This document shows positions 16,083 through 24,087 of a DNA stretch of 64,000 nucleotides, in pieces; the stretch's first letter is position 1, and each line of letters opens with the position of its first letter. The stretch is from Streptomyces sp. NBC_00878 (GTDB lineage Bacteria; Actinomycetota; Actinomycetes; Streptomycetales; Streptomycetaceae), in contig NZ_JAPEOK010000001.1 of assembly GCF_026341515.1 (NCBI RefSeq), forward strand, positions 6,820,001 to 6,884,000. The letters are read 5' to 3'. Below the pieces are notes generated by a model. That model saw only the letters and a program-made list of their open reading frames with translations, did not search any database and was not told the origin of the DNA. The translations under genes were made by a program, and so were the position numbers.

Positions 16083-16939
16083 TCCGGCGCCTCCAGTTCG
16101 CTCTCGGCGAGGCTCAGCATCCGGCCCACTCCCTGAAGCATGGCGGCGTCGACCTCCTCGTCGGTCCGGCCCTTGGCGCCTCTGCCGACGACGGCCATGG
16201 TGACCTGGGCCAGCCGGTTCTGCATCCAGTAGTAGTAAAGGGGGCCGCCGAGTTCGTCGCTGTAGTACTTGCCGCTTTCCGTGAGCGTGTCCTCGGAGTT
16301 GATGTTGCCCAGCAGGCCGAAGGCCGACGCCTGGGAGAACAGGTCGCTGATCCGCTCGCCCTGGCGGAGCTGCTGGTCGGGGCAGCGCAGCGCCTCTTCG
16401 AGGGTCTCTGCCATCTCCCAGTCGGCGGCCGTCGCGGTTTTGTGCACGGTGACGGCGGCGGCGATGCGGATCGGGCCCTTGCCGTCCTCCGCGGGCAGTT
16501 CGCTGTAGCGGGTGAGGCTGGCGAGCACCGTCGCCGGCAGCGGCTCGCGCTGCCAGACGCACTTCGCGTTGAGCACGGGCCAGAAGCCGGGGTCACTCTC
16601 GTACGGGTTGCGCTTGACGAAGCCGGGGCCCCAGTCGGCGGGCTCCGCCGCGACGGCGCGGGCCAGGCGCAAGGCCTCCGCGCGGGTCTTCGGCGCTCGG
16701 CCGGGATCGGGGGTGAAGTCCAGGACTGCGGCACTGGCACTGGAGGTGGGACTCGGGGCCGGGCTGGAGCGTGTGTCAGCGCTCGCGGTCGCCCCTTCGG
16801 AGCCGGTGGGTCCGGAGCCGGCGGGTTTGGCGGTCCCGTCGTCCTTGTCCCCGCCCCCGCCCCCCGAACAGGCGGCCAGCAGCAGCCCAGTGGCCAAGGC
16901 GCAGAACGACAGCCGCACACGTCTTCGGTACACCATCAA
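16079..16939 (-). CDS. Secreted lipoprotein of the sensor-kinase operon
   Basis: 286 residues. A basic start (MMVYRRRVRL) is followed by a hydrophobic segment and the lipobox LLAAC, then a Gly/Asp/Ser/Thr-rich spacer (about 25-70) typical of surface lipoproteins. The remaining ~200 residues are a folded domain with two Cys (KCVW and RCPD) and no family I can name. The stop overlaps the start of the kinase gene at 16082 by four bases, so it is first in a lipoprotein-kinase-kinase operon. It may present ligand to, or modulate, the kinase sensor domains, but this is inference from gene order. An ATG two codons in (16936) is an equally possible start. Confidence 0.82.
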   Translation of the reverse strand: MMVYRRRVRLSFCALATGLLLAACSGGGGGDKDDGTAKPAGSGPTGSEGATASADTRSSPAPSPTSSASAAVLDFTPDPGRAPKTRAEALRLARAVAAEPADWGPGFVKRNPYESDPGFWPVLNAKCVWQREPLPATVLASLTRYSELPAEDGKGPIRIAAAVTVHKTATAADWEMAETLEEALRCPDQQLRQGERISDLFSQASAFGLLGNINSEDTLTESGKYYSDELGGPLYYYWMQNRLAQVTMAVVGRGAKGRTDEEVDAAMLQGVGRMLSLAESELEAPE

Positions 16940-17123
16940 CTCCCCCCACCCGTACGCGAGTTCCCCCGCGGGGAGGGTATCGACTATGCCCCCGGGGTAC
17001 TACGAACTTGCCGGAGTCCGTCGTTCTGCATCCTGTATAACGGCAGGAGGCCGCAGAATGGCTGGGGACCAGAAGGACCAAAGGGTCAAAGGGTCAAAGG
17101 ATCACAAGGCGGGAGGGCAGTCG

Positions 17124-17438
17124 ATGGCGCGGACCTGGGCTCAGCTGAAGCCCGCCGTCCTGCTGCTCGTGCTTCTCCTGCAAGTGGCGCTCCTCGACAC
17201 CGGCAGCCTCTCCGGAGCCGTCGCCGTCACGTTCGCCGCGACCGCCGCGGCCGGGTCCGCGCTCGCCGCCTGTTCCCTCATCGCCTCACGGCTCGCGCCC
17301 GCCGTGCCTCGTACGCGGGTCCGTACGGCCATGCGTGACCGTGAGCAGCGCACGGCGTTCCTGCCGCAGCGCGATCCCGACGCCCGTGGGCGCAGGCGGC
17401 CACGGGCACCCGGCCGTTCCCTCCTGACGGCCGCGTAG
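17124..17438 (+). CDS. Small membrane protein next to the YidC paralogue (DUF6412-like)
   Basis: 104 residues from ATG 17124, with GGGAGG seven bases upstream. Two hydrophobic helices (LKPAVLLLVLLLQVALLDT and AVAVTFAATAAAGSALAACSLIAS) are followed by a basic, Arg-rich cytoplasmic-looking tail. The tail (RTRVRTAMRDREQRTAFLPQRDPDARGRRR-type) resembles the small membrane proteins annotated as DUF6412 beside YidC/Oxa1 genes in Streptomyces; the family name is from memory. A longer upstream frame exists but has no good start. The gene is 175 nt upstream of the YidC-like gene on the same strand, so a shared function in membrane-protein insertion is plausible. Confidence 0.75.
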   Translation: MARTWAQLKPAVLLLVLLLQVALLDTGSLSGAVAVTFAATAAAGSALAACSLIASRLAPAVPRTRVRTAMRDREQRTAFLPQRDPDARGRRRPRAPGRSLLTAA

Positions 17439-17613
17439 GGGACCACTCTTCGGGACGCCTTGGGACTCTCGGGACGTCTCTTCGGGACGCTCTCAGAGCC
17501 TCCGCGGGAGATTTCCGGAGATCCTCAGCAGACCCCACCCCCGCGCGGGTCGTCATGCCGACGTACATCCCGTACTTCTCCCGGCACGACGAGACCCCAC
17601 GGAGGGCTCACCC

Positions 17614-18447
17614 ATGTCTGTCTTCTCCTCGCTCATGTCCACTTTCGCGAGCCTCGTCGAGGGGCTTTCCGAGTTGCTCGAACCGCTCTTCCAGGCTTCC
17701 GCGGCAGCCGCCGCGATCATCCTCTTCACCGCCCTCGTACGACTCCTCGTGCATCCTCTGTCCCGGGCCTCGGCGCGCGGGCAGCGGGCGCGGGCCGCGT
17801 TGCAGCCGCAGATCGCCGCGTTGCGGAAGAAGCACGGGAAGAACCCCGAGAAGCTCCAGAAGGCGGTACTGGAGCTGCACGCCAAGGAGAAGGTGTCGCC
17901 GCTCTCCGGCTGTCTGCCCAGCCTTTTCCAGCTGCCGGCCTTCTTCCTCCTCTACCACCTGTTCTCCAACTCGCGGATCGGCGGCGAGGCCAACTCCCTG
18001 CTCGCCCACCGGCTCTTCGCCGCCCCGCTCGGCGACCGGTGGGCGGACGCCCTGGGCGACGGCGGGGCCTTCGGGGCGGCGGGGCTGGTGTACGTGGCGC
18101 TGTTCGTGATCGTCGCGGCCGTCGCCACCTTCAACTACCGGCGTACGAAGCGGATGATGGCGGCCAGTGGCGCGGTGACCGCGGTGGCCGCGGTGACTCC
18201 GGCGACCGGCGGCGACCGGGGCGGTCAGGATGGTCAGGGCGGGTTCGGTGAGCAGCAGGTGCCCGGGCTCGGCGCGATCACCAAGGTCATGCCGCTGATG
18301 TCCTTCCTCACCCTGTTCACCGTGGCGGTGGTACCGCTCGCCGCCGCGCTGTACGTGGTGACCAGTACGACGTGGAGCGCGGTCGAGCGGGCCGTGCTGT
18401 ACCGGGACATGCCGGGGGCGGCGCCGGCTGCCGCCGTACTCGGCTGA
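17614..18447 (+). CDS. YidC/Oxa1-family membrane insertase paralogue
   Basis: 277 residues, shorter than the housekeeping YidC of actinomycetes. A hydrophobic N-terminal helix (AAAAAIILFTALVRLLVHPLS) precedes the cytoplasmic coil that carries ARGQRARAALQPQIAALRKKH and KLQKAVLELHAKEKVSPLSGCLP, the recognisable YidC signature. The signature is followed by QLPAFFLLYHLF and two further C-terminal helices. A GGAGGG site precedes the ATG at 17614. The hydrophilic groove Arg expected in the first helix appears as R in ALVRLLVHP. It probably inserts a subset of membrane proteins; the adjacent small membrane protein may be a partner. The loop between helices (GDRGGQDGQGGFGEQQ) is unusually Gly/Gln rich. 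Confidence 0.88.
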   Translation: MSVFSSLMSTFASLVEGLSELLEPLFQASAAAAAIILFTALVRLLVHPLSRASARGQRARAALQPQIAALRKKHGKNPEKLQKAVLELHAKEKVSPLSGCLPSLFQLPAFFLLYHLFSNSRIGGEANSLLAHRLFAAPLGDRWADALGDGGAFGAAGLVYVALFVIVAAVATFNYRRTKRMMAASGAVTAVAAVTPATGGDRGGQDGQGGFGEQQVPGLGAITKVMPLMSFLTLFTVAVVPLAAALYVVTSTTWSAVERAVLYRDMPGAAPAAAVLG

Positions 18448-18601
18448 CGCGCCCGGGGCCATGGGCTTGGACCGGCGGGCGGTTACGGTCCAGTCAGTGA
18501 ACCGGGTATTGCGGACCGGGCGCTGACCTTGGAGGATCGACCAGTCCTCCGATGGCTGCACCCGTCGGACGGGCCGCCCGCGATCAAGGGAGATTGTGCT
18601 C

Positions 18602-19459
18602 ATGAAGCTGCTGCGAGTCGGTACGGCGGGGGCCGAGCGTCCCGCGCTCCTCGACGCCGAGGGAGTCCTGCGAGACCTGTCGGGCGTCGTGCCGGACATC
18701 GACGGGGCGCTGCTCGCCGACGATGCGGCGCTCGGCCGGATCCGTACCGCCGCCGAAGCCGGGGAACTGCCCGTGCTCGACGCGGCCGGGCTGCGGGTCG
18801 GCCCGCCGCTCGCCCGGATCGGCAAGGTCGTCTGCATCGGCCTCAACTACCACGACCACGCCAAGGAGACCGGCGCCGAGCCGCCCGCCGAGCCGGTCAT
18901 CTTCTTCAAGGCGGCGGACACGGTCGTCGGGCCGCACGACACGGTGCTCGTGCCGCGCGGCTCGGTGAAGACCGACTGGGAGGTCGAACTCGCCGTCGTC
19001 ATCGGGCGTACGTCGCGGTATCTCGGCTCGCACGAGGAGGCGCTCGCGCATGTCGCCGGGTACGCGGTGGCGCACGACGTGTCCGAGCGGGAGTTCCAGA
19101 TCGAGCGCGGGGGGACCTGGGACAAGGGGAAGAACTGCGAGACGTTCAATCCGCTCGGGCCGTGGCTCGTGACGGCGGACGAGGTTGCCGATCCGCAGGC
19201 GCTCGGGCTGAAGCTGTGGGTGAACGGGGAGTTGAGGCAGGACGGGAGTACGTCCGACCAGATCTTCCCCGTCGCGGAAGTGGTGCGGTATGTGAGTCAG
19301 TTCATGACTCTTTACCCCGGGGACGTCATCAACACCGGGACGCCGGCGGGGGTGGCTCTGGGGATGCCTGAGCCGAAGCCGTTCTTGCGGGCGGGGGATG
19401 TGGTGGAGCTGGAGATTGAGGGGTTGGGCCGCCAGCGGCAGGTTTTCAAGGACGCGTAG
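18602..19459 (+). CDS. Fumarylacetoacetate hydrolase-family protein
   Basis: 285 residues from ATG 18602, with AAGGGAG nine bases upstream (GTG at 18596 is too close to that site). The C-terminal ~200 residues are the FAH fold: KVVCIGLNYHDHAKETG, then EPVIFFK, and the metal-binding Glu pair in DWEVELAVVIGR, followed by GYAVAHDVSEREFQ and GDVINTGTPAGVALG. The family hydrolyses or decarboxylates beta-diketo acids (fumarylpyruvate, acylpyruvates, 2,4-diketo-3-deoxy sugar acids). The shape of this subfamily is close to ureidoglycolate lyase and 2,4-diketo-3-deoxy-L-fuconate hydrolase annotations, so the substrate is unresolved. It appears to be a single gene with its own promoter region at 18448-18590. 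Confidence 0.88.
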   Translation: MKLLRVGTAGAERPALLDAEGVLRDLSGVVPDIDGALLADDAALGRIRTAAEAGELPVLDAAGLRVGPPLARIGKVVCIGLNYHDHAKETGAEPPAEPVIFFKAADTVVGPHDTVLVPRGSVKTDWEVELAVVIGRTSRYLGSHEEALAHVAGYAVAHDVSEREFQIERGGTWDKGKNCETFNPLGPWLVTADEVADPQALGLKLWVNGELRQDGSTSDQIFPVAEVVRYVSQFMTLYPGDVINTGTPAGVALGMPEPKPFLRAGDVVELEIEGLGRQRQVFKDA

Positions 19460-19523
19460 GCGTTCCACTGGGTGGGGCGGGGGACTGCGGTGCGTTGTCG
19501 GGTGCGGGGCCGTCGTGGCTTGT

Positions 19524-19637
19524 CGCGCAGTTCCCCGCGCCCCCAAGAGCTAAAAGATTGCGCAGTTCCCCGCGCCCCCAAAATGCCGTTCCCCGCGCCC
19601 CTAAAAGCCAAAAGATTGCGCAGTTCCCCGCGCCCCT
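19524..19637. repeat. Four direct copies of the GCGCAGTTCCCCGCGCCCC intergenic repeat
   Basis: Copies begin near 19524, 19559, 19585 (shortened) and 19617, each 17-20 nt, separated by A-rich spacers of the type AAAAGATTG and TAAAAGCCAAAAGATTG. The same sequence occurs as inverted pairs at 36631-36740 and 49503-49592. The array lies between convergent genes (FAH-family, plus; haem-degrading-domain protein, minus) and may help terminate both transcripts. Repeats of this sequence are common between genes in Streptomyces. Confidence 0.85.
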
Positions 19638-19649
19638 GAAAACGCGTCC

Positions 19650-20135
19650 CTAAGAACTCGCCGCGAAGCGTTCCAGTGCCTCCACCACCATCGCGTGGTC
19701 CTCCAGTTGGGGGAGGCCGGAGACCACGACCACGCCGATTACGCCCGCGCCCTCCACTGCGATCGGGAAGGCTCCGCCGTGGGCCGCGTAGGTGTCCGGG
19801 TCCAGGCGGGAGGAGTCCTCGAACGTCGTGTTCTTGGCGCGGAAGCGGGTGCCGACCAGGAGGGACGAGGCGGCGTAGCGCTCGACGACCCGGCGCTTGC
19901 GGTCGATCCAGGCGTCGTTGTCCGGGGTGGAGCCGGGGAGGGCGGCGTGGAAGAGCTGCTGGCCTCCCCGGCGGATGTCGATCGCGACGGGGGCACTGCG
20001 CTCCCGGGCCAGTTCGACCAGGAGCGTGCCGAGGGTCCAGGCGTCGTCGTACGAGAAGCGGGGGAGCGTCAGGCGGCGCTCCTGCTCCTCCAGTTCGGCA
20101 ATGGTCGGTGCGGTGGGGGCGATGGGGGTGCTCAC
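19650..20135 (-). CDS. Haem-degrading domain (HbpS/GlcG-like, UPF0303) protein
   Basis: 161 residues from GTG 20135, which overlaps the stop of the upstream oxidoreductase by four bases (GTGA). The sequence matches the UPF0303/haem-degrading-domain group. It has an N-terminal helix (ELEEQERRLTLPRFSYDDAWTLG), a central VAIDIRRGGQQLFHAALPGS strand-turn region, DNDAWIDRKRRVVERY, and a C-terminal Gly/Ala-rich AHGGAFPIAVEGAGVIGVVVVSG. Members of the wider family include the secreted haem-binding HbpS, but this protein has no signal peptide. Co-translation with a Gfo/Idh dehydrogenase under a probable ROK operator suggests a role in sugar or cofactor metabolism. The biochemical function is not established. 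Confidence 0.83.
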   Translation of the reverse strand: MSTPIAPTAPTIAELEEQERRLTLPRFSYDDAWTLGTLLVELARERSAPVAIDIRRGGQQLFHAALPGSTPDNDAWIDRKRRVVERYAASSLLVGTRFRAKNTTFEDSSRLDPDTYAAHGGAFPIAVEGAGVIGVVVVSGLPQLEDHAMVVEALERFAASS

Positions 20136-21253
20136 AGGGTCACCGTCACGTTCTCGCGGGCCGAGCGGCGCGCGGCTTCCAGGACGTCCAGGGCGGCGGC
20201 GGCCTCCAGGGCGGTGACCGGGTTCTCGCCGGTGCCGCTCAGGGCGGCGGCGACGGCCGCGTAGTACGCGGGGTACGCGCCGGGCAGGGTCGGGACCGGG
20301 GTTCCGCCGCCGGTCAGCGGGGACTCTCCGGAGCCGACGCGGCCCCACAGCTCCTCGGGCTCGACGCCCCACTCCTTCTCCCGGCCCGCGACCGGGCGCT
20401 CGCCGTCGCGCAGGGCGGCCTCCTGGGGGTCCAGGCCGTGCTTCACGTAACCGGCCTTCGAGCCCAGCGTGCGGAAACGCGGGCCGAGTTGGGCGGTCGT
20501 CGCGGATACGTAGAGGTGGGAGCGGACGCCGTTCGTGTGCGTGATCGCGAAGAACGTGTCGTCGTCGGCCTCCGCACCCGGGCGACGTACGTCCGACTCC
20601 GCGTACACCGTGGCCGCCGGGCCGAAGAGGACCAGCGCCTGGTCGACCACATGGCTGCCGAGGTCGTACAGCAGACCTCCGACCTCTGTGGGATCGCCGG
20701 ACTCGCGCCAGCCGCCCTTGAGTTGGGGGCGCCAGCGCTCGAAGCGGGACTCGAAGCGGTAGACGTCGCCGAGGTCGCCCTCGGCGATCAGCTTCTGGAG
20801 GGTGAGGAAGTCGTTGTCCCAGCGGCGGTTCTGGAAGACGGAGAGCAGCAGTCCGCGCTCCTCGGCGAGGGCGGCGAGCTCGCGGGCCTCCGCCGCCGTG
20901 CCCGAGATCGGCTTGTCGACGACGACCGGCAGGCCGGTCTTGAGGGCGGCCGTGGCGATCGGGACATGCGTCTTGTTCGGCGACGCGATGACGATCAGGT
21001 CCAACTCGTCGGCGCGCGGCCAGAGTTCGTCGGGGGTCGTCGCGATCCGTACGTCCGGGAACTCATCCCTCGCCTGCTGCTGCCGGTCCGCGTTCGCGGT
21101 GACGACCGTGTCGAGGGCGAGGCCCTCGGTGGCGGCGATCAGCGGGGCGTGGAAGACGGAGCCCGCGAGGCCGTAGCCGACGAGGCCTACGCGGAAGGGG
21201 CACTCGCGGACGGGGCCTTCGCCGAGGGAGGTGCCAGAGCCTGTACCAGTCAT
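20132..21253 (-). CDS. Gfo/Idh/MocA-family NAD(P)-dependent oxidoreductase
   Basis: 373 residues from ATG 21253. The N-terminal Rossmann domain has FRVGLVGYGLAGSVFHAPL; the dinucleotide-binding pattern continues with LDLIVIASPNKTHVPIA. The conserved EKP-type motif appears as VVDKPISG (catalytic Lys, with Asp in place of Glu). The C-terminal substrate domain contains GGLLYDLGSHVVDQAL, where the His is expected at the active site. The family oxidises sugars, inositols and their derivatives. The start has no spaced ribosome-binding site. However, a -35 TTGCAC and -10 TTAAGT on the minus strand (21289-21261) would place the transcript start at the ATG, so the mRNA is probably leaderless. The ROK gene is divergent. 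Confidence 0.9.
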   Translation of the reverse strand: MTGTGSGTSLGEGPVRECPFRVGLVGYGLAGSVFHAPLIAATEGLALDTVVTANADRQQQARDEFPDVRIATTPDELWPRADELDLIVIASPNKTHVPIATAALKTGLPVVVDKPISGTAAEARELAALAEERGLLLSVFQNRRWDNDFLTLQKLIAEGDLGDVYRFESRFERWRPQLKGGWRESGDPTEVGGLLYDLGSHVVDQALVLFGPAATVYAESDVRRPGAEADDDTFFAITHTNGVRSHLYVSATTAQLGPRFRTLGSKAGYVKHGLDPQEAALRDGERPVAGREKEWGVEPEELWGRVGSGESPLTGGGTPVPTLPGAYPAYYAAVAAALSGTGENPVTALEAAAALDVLEAARRSARENVTVTL

Positions 21254-21260
21254 GCCCTCC

Positions 21261-21285
21261 ACTTAAGCAACGCTGTTGCCAAAGT
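21261..21285. promoter_or_regulatory. Probable ROK-repressor operator overlapping the oxidoreductase promoter
   Basis: An interrupted dyad of form ACTT-N2-GCAAC-N3-GTTGC-N2-AAGT lies between the divergent oxidoreductase (minus) and ROK regulator (plus). All nine bases in each pair of defined half-sites match their partners. On the minus strand it covers the space from -35 TTGCAC (21289-21284) through a 17-nt spacer to -10 TTAAGT (21266-21261), so a bound repressor would block polymerase directly. The assignment to the adjacent ROK protein is inference from position. Confidence 0.72.
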
Positions 21286-21309
21286 GCAAGCACGGGGGAC
21301 AATGGGGGT

Positions 21310-22704
21310 GTGGACGCGCGCGAAACAGGGGGGAAGCGAGTGGCTGGGATCGGGGCCGGTTCCGGAGCGGCCCGGGTGACCCGGATGGCCGGGATGGCCG
21401 GGTCCCTCGGGGTGGCCGGGGCGGCTGGGGTGCCCGGATCGGCCGGAGGAGGCGGAGGGGGTGGAAGGGGTGGAAGGGGTGGAGAGGGTGGAGCCGGCGG
21501 GGTGAACCTGCTCTCGCTGCGCAGTCACAACGGCGCGCTGCTGCTCGATCTGCTCCGACGCGCCGGGCGTACGGGGATGAGCCGCCTCGAACTCGCGGAG
21601 CGTACGGGACTGACGCCGCAGGCCGTCAGCAAGATCACCGCGCGCTTGCGGGAGGACGGGCTGGTCACCGAGGCCGGCCGACAGGCCTCCACGGGCGGCA
21701 AGCCGCGCACGGTGCTGCGGCTGGTGCCGGAGGCCGGGCACGCGGTGGGGCTGCATCTCGACCGGGACGAGCTGCGGGCCGTGCTCGTCGACCTCACGGG
21801 GGCGGTCGTGGGGGAGCGGCGGACCGCGCTGGATCTGGGGGCCGGGGCGGATGCCGTACTGGACGTGGTCGTGGCGGGGACCGAGGCGGTGGTGGCATGC
21901 CTGACTCCGGGCTCGGATCCGGGGCTGGGGCTCGGGCCGAGTGCGGGGCGGTCGGGGGCGGCGACCGGGGCAGACCCGGGGATGGGTGCGGGGGCAGGAA
22001 CAGGGGCTGTGCCCGGGGCTGAGGGGCTGGGCGGTGTCGGGTCCACCGTTCTCGGGGTCGGTGTCGCCATGCCCGGGCCCCTCGATCACACGCACGGCGT
22101 GCTGCACCGGGTGACCGGGTTTCCCGAGTGGGACGGCTTCCCCCTCCGTGACGCGCTGACGCGAAGGCTCGGCGTACCGGTCGTGCTGGACAAGGACACG
22201 AACGCCGCCGCGCTCGGGCTGGCGGTCGGGGGCGAGGGCGGGGCCTTCGCGTATCTGCATCTCAGTACGGGGCTGGGGGCCGGGCTCGTCCTCGGCGGGG
22301 CCGTGCACCGCGGGGCCCGTACCGGGGCGGGAGAGTTCGGGCACCAGGTCATCCAGCTGGACGGGCCACCCTGCTCGTGCGGCAACCGGGGATGCGTGGA
22401 GGCGTTGTGCCTCGCGGCGGTGGCACGGGGGGACGTGGACGAGGCGGCGCGGGTCCTCGGGGAAGGAGCCGCGAACCTTGTGGGGCTTCTCGATATCGAC
22501 CTTGTGCTGCTGGGCGGGCGCACGGTCGCCGCGGAGGAGGCGCGGTTCGTGCGGGGGGTTGGTGCGGTGCTTGATGCTCGGGCGCGGCGGGAGGGGGCGG
22601 GTAGTCCTGTGCCTGTACGGGTTGCCTCCGGCGGGGGGCGGGCTGTTGCTGAGGGGGCGGCTCAGTTGTTGTTGGCGCCGTTGTTCGGGCGGGCGGAGGG
22701 GTGA
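21310..22704 (+). CDS. ROK-family transcriptional repressor / sugar-kinase-like protein
   Basis: 464 residues. After a Gly-rich N-terminal extension comes a winged helix (LLDLLRRAGRTGMSRLELAERTGLTPQAVSKITARLREDGLV-type region, about residues 72-115) and a ROK domain. The ROK domain has the hexokinase-like fold (VGLHLDRDELRAVLVDL), the GVAMPGPLD motif and a zinc-binding CSCGNRGCVEAL signature. GTG at 21310 is the longest start; GTG at 21502 would begin just before the winged helix and remove the low-complexity leader. A second Gly/Ala-rich insertion (about 215-250) interrupts the domain. It probably represses the divergent oxidoreductase operon, and itself, until a sugar ligand binds. Confidence 0.85.
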   Translation: MDARETGGKRVAGIGAGSGAARVTRMAGMAGSLGVAGAAGVPGSAGGGGGGGRGGRGGEGGAGGVNLLSLRSHNGALLLDLLRRAGRTGMSRLELAERTGLTPQAVSKITARLREDGLVTEAGRQASTGGKPRTVLRLVPEAGHAVGLHLDRDELRAVLVDLTGAVVGERRTALDLGAGADAVLDVVVAGTEAVVACLTPGSDPGLGLGPSAGRSGAATGADPGMGAGAGTGAVPGAEGLGGVGSTVLGVGVAMPGPLDHTHGVLHRVTGFPEWDGFPLRDALTRRLGVPVVLDKDTNAAALGLAVGGEGGAFAYLHLSTGLGAGLVLGGAVHRGARTGAGEFGHQVIQLDGPPCSCGNRGCVEALCLAAVARGDVDEAARVLGEGAANLVGLLDIDLVLLGGRTVAAEEARFVRGVGAVLDARARREGAGSPVPVRVASGGGRAVAEGAAQLLLAPLFGRAEG

Positions 22705-22758
22705 CGTGCCGCTTCCGCGGGTTCGATGTGGGGTGCGGGTGGGTGGGGGCCGGTCGCT

Positions 22759-22811
22759 CCCTCACTCTCGGCTTCGCTCGAGCGGGGGGACCCCCTTCGC
22801 GGCGGAGCCGC
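22759..22811. repeat. Streptomyces intergenic hairpin repeat (CTCGAGCG / GGCGGAGCCGC type)
   Basis: CTCTCGGCTTCGCTCGAGCG is followed by GGGGGGACCCCC and GCGGCGGAGCCGC, giving two adjacent small hairpins. A related copy in the opposite orientation lies inside a coding region at 38721-38760. The element is located between the ROK gene and a membrane-protein gene, 48 nt after the ROK stop, and may act as a terminator. Confidence 0.7.
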
Positions 22812-22924
22812 ACAATGTCTCGGGATCGTCGGCTTGGCGTCCCTTGCTTCCGCAGACCCTGCTCGTGCCCGGAACTGTGGCTTCCACCACGGTGAATGTG
22901 GTCTTGTCCTGGTGAGATCGCCGG

Positions 22925-23989
22925 ATGCTCGGTTTCCTGCTCCGTCTCCTGCCGTTCTGGGTCCGCGAACCCCTCCTCATCGCGGTCGGGTCCGTTCTCG
23001 GCGTACGCATCATGTATCTCGCCGTCAGCGATCACAATCGGGTCGCGGCCGGTCTCGGCGTGGTGTTCCTCGTGTTCACCGCAATACGGGTCCACGTGGT
23101 GGTCCGGGCCTTGCGCGCACGCCGGAACCCGAGTCCGGCGGGCTCCGCAGCCGGGGCTGCGGCAAACTCCGCAGACGGGGCGGCGGTCGATGCTGCCGCC
23201 CAGGCCCAGGCCCAGGCCCAGGCGCATGCCCATACCCATGACCATGCCCAGGCCGGAACGGGGGCGCGTCCCGGCCCGGCCACCCCGGAGAAGGAGCACA
23301 ACGCATGGGGCCAGGCCGTTGCGGCCGTGGCCGTGTTCGGGGCCCTCGCGGCCGCGCTGTGGGTGGCCCCGCGCGTGATGCCGTCCGACGACGTCACCCC
23401 GCGGCCCGCCTCGTGTTCGGACGGGGCACACGAGGAACTGCCGAAGGCCTACAAGCAGACGCCCCAGCCAGTGACCGGTGAAGAGCTGTGCAAGGCGCTC
23501 AACCGGCCGGACCTGGCCAAGCTCCTGGGAACGCCTGGCGAGACCGCGACCACTGCCTCCGGCACCAGCAACACCGCTCCTCTGACTGATGGGAAGGTCG
23601 CCCAACCGGAGGCCGAGGTCACGTTCGACACGTACACCGTGAATGTCTCGGCCACCTACAACGAGCTGTCGACTGATCAGTACGTGAAGTTGATGAAGTT
23701 CGGGGACGAGAAGGCCGTCAAGACGCTCACGGTTCTCGGCCGGCCTGCGGTCTTCTCCTCGGCTCACACCATGCAGTTCCAGATCGATCTAGGGAATGGC
23801 GGATCCGGTGGACCGGTCGAAGAAGGGCCCCTGGCCAGGACGCTGTCCGTGGCCCTGGACCGTGGTGACCGGGGCGGCTACTGCGAAATTACCGTGTGGA
23901 GCACGTCCGGAGCCCTCCCGGACGACAGCGCTCTCCTCGACATCGCTGGAAAGGTTCTTTCGAGAATCCCCGAACGGCTTGTCCGATGA
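22925..23989 (+). CDS. Membrane protein with extracytoplasmic domain (DUF6215-like)
   Basis: 354 residues. Two N-terminal helices (FWVREPLLIAVGSVLGVRIMYLAV and AAGLGVVFLVFTAIRVHVVVRAL) are followed by an Ala/Gln/His-rich linker containing AQAQAQAQAHAHTHDHAQ. A third helix (AVAAVAVFGALAAALWVA) leads to a ~210-residue C-terminal domain, presumably outside. The domain has three Cys (PASCSDG, EELCKAL, YCEITV) and resembles proteins annotated DUF6215 in Streptomyces; that name is tentative. The His-rich linker could bind metal. The function is unknown. Confidence 0.75.
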   Translation: MLGFLLRLLPFWVREPLLIAVGSVLGVRIMYLAVSDHNRVAAGLGVVFLVFTAIRVHVVVRALRARRNPSPAGSAAGAAANSADGAAVDAAAQAQAQAQAHAHTHDHAQAGTGARPGPATPEKEHNAWGQAVAAVAVFGALAAALWVAPRVMPSDDVTPRPASCSDGAHEELPKAYKQTPQPVTGEELCKALNRPDLAKLLGTPGETATTASGTSNTAPLTDGKVAQPEAEVTFDTYTVNVSATYNELSTDQYVKLMKFGDEKAVKTLTVLGRPAVFSSAHTMQFQIDLGNGGSGGPVEEGPLARTLSVALDRGDRGGYCEITVWSTSGALPDDSALLDIAGKVLSRIPERLVR

Positions 23990-24087
23990 GACGCCGAGAA
24001 CAGGACGGCGTGGTACGGACATGGCGCCGGGTTTTCCGGAGGTTGTGGGCCGCGCGGCCGTCGGCGCGGCAGAGATAGCCTGCGCGA

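Noticed and set aside
16083..16562. Upstream extension of the kinase gene at 13887-16082
   Set aside because: It reads the lipoprotein gene out of frame; the ATGA overlap at 16082 is the natural start.
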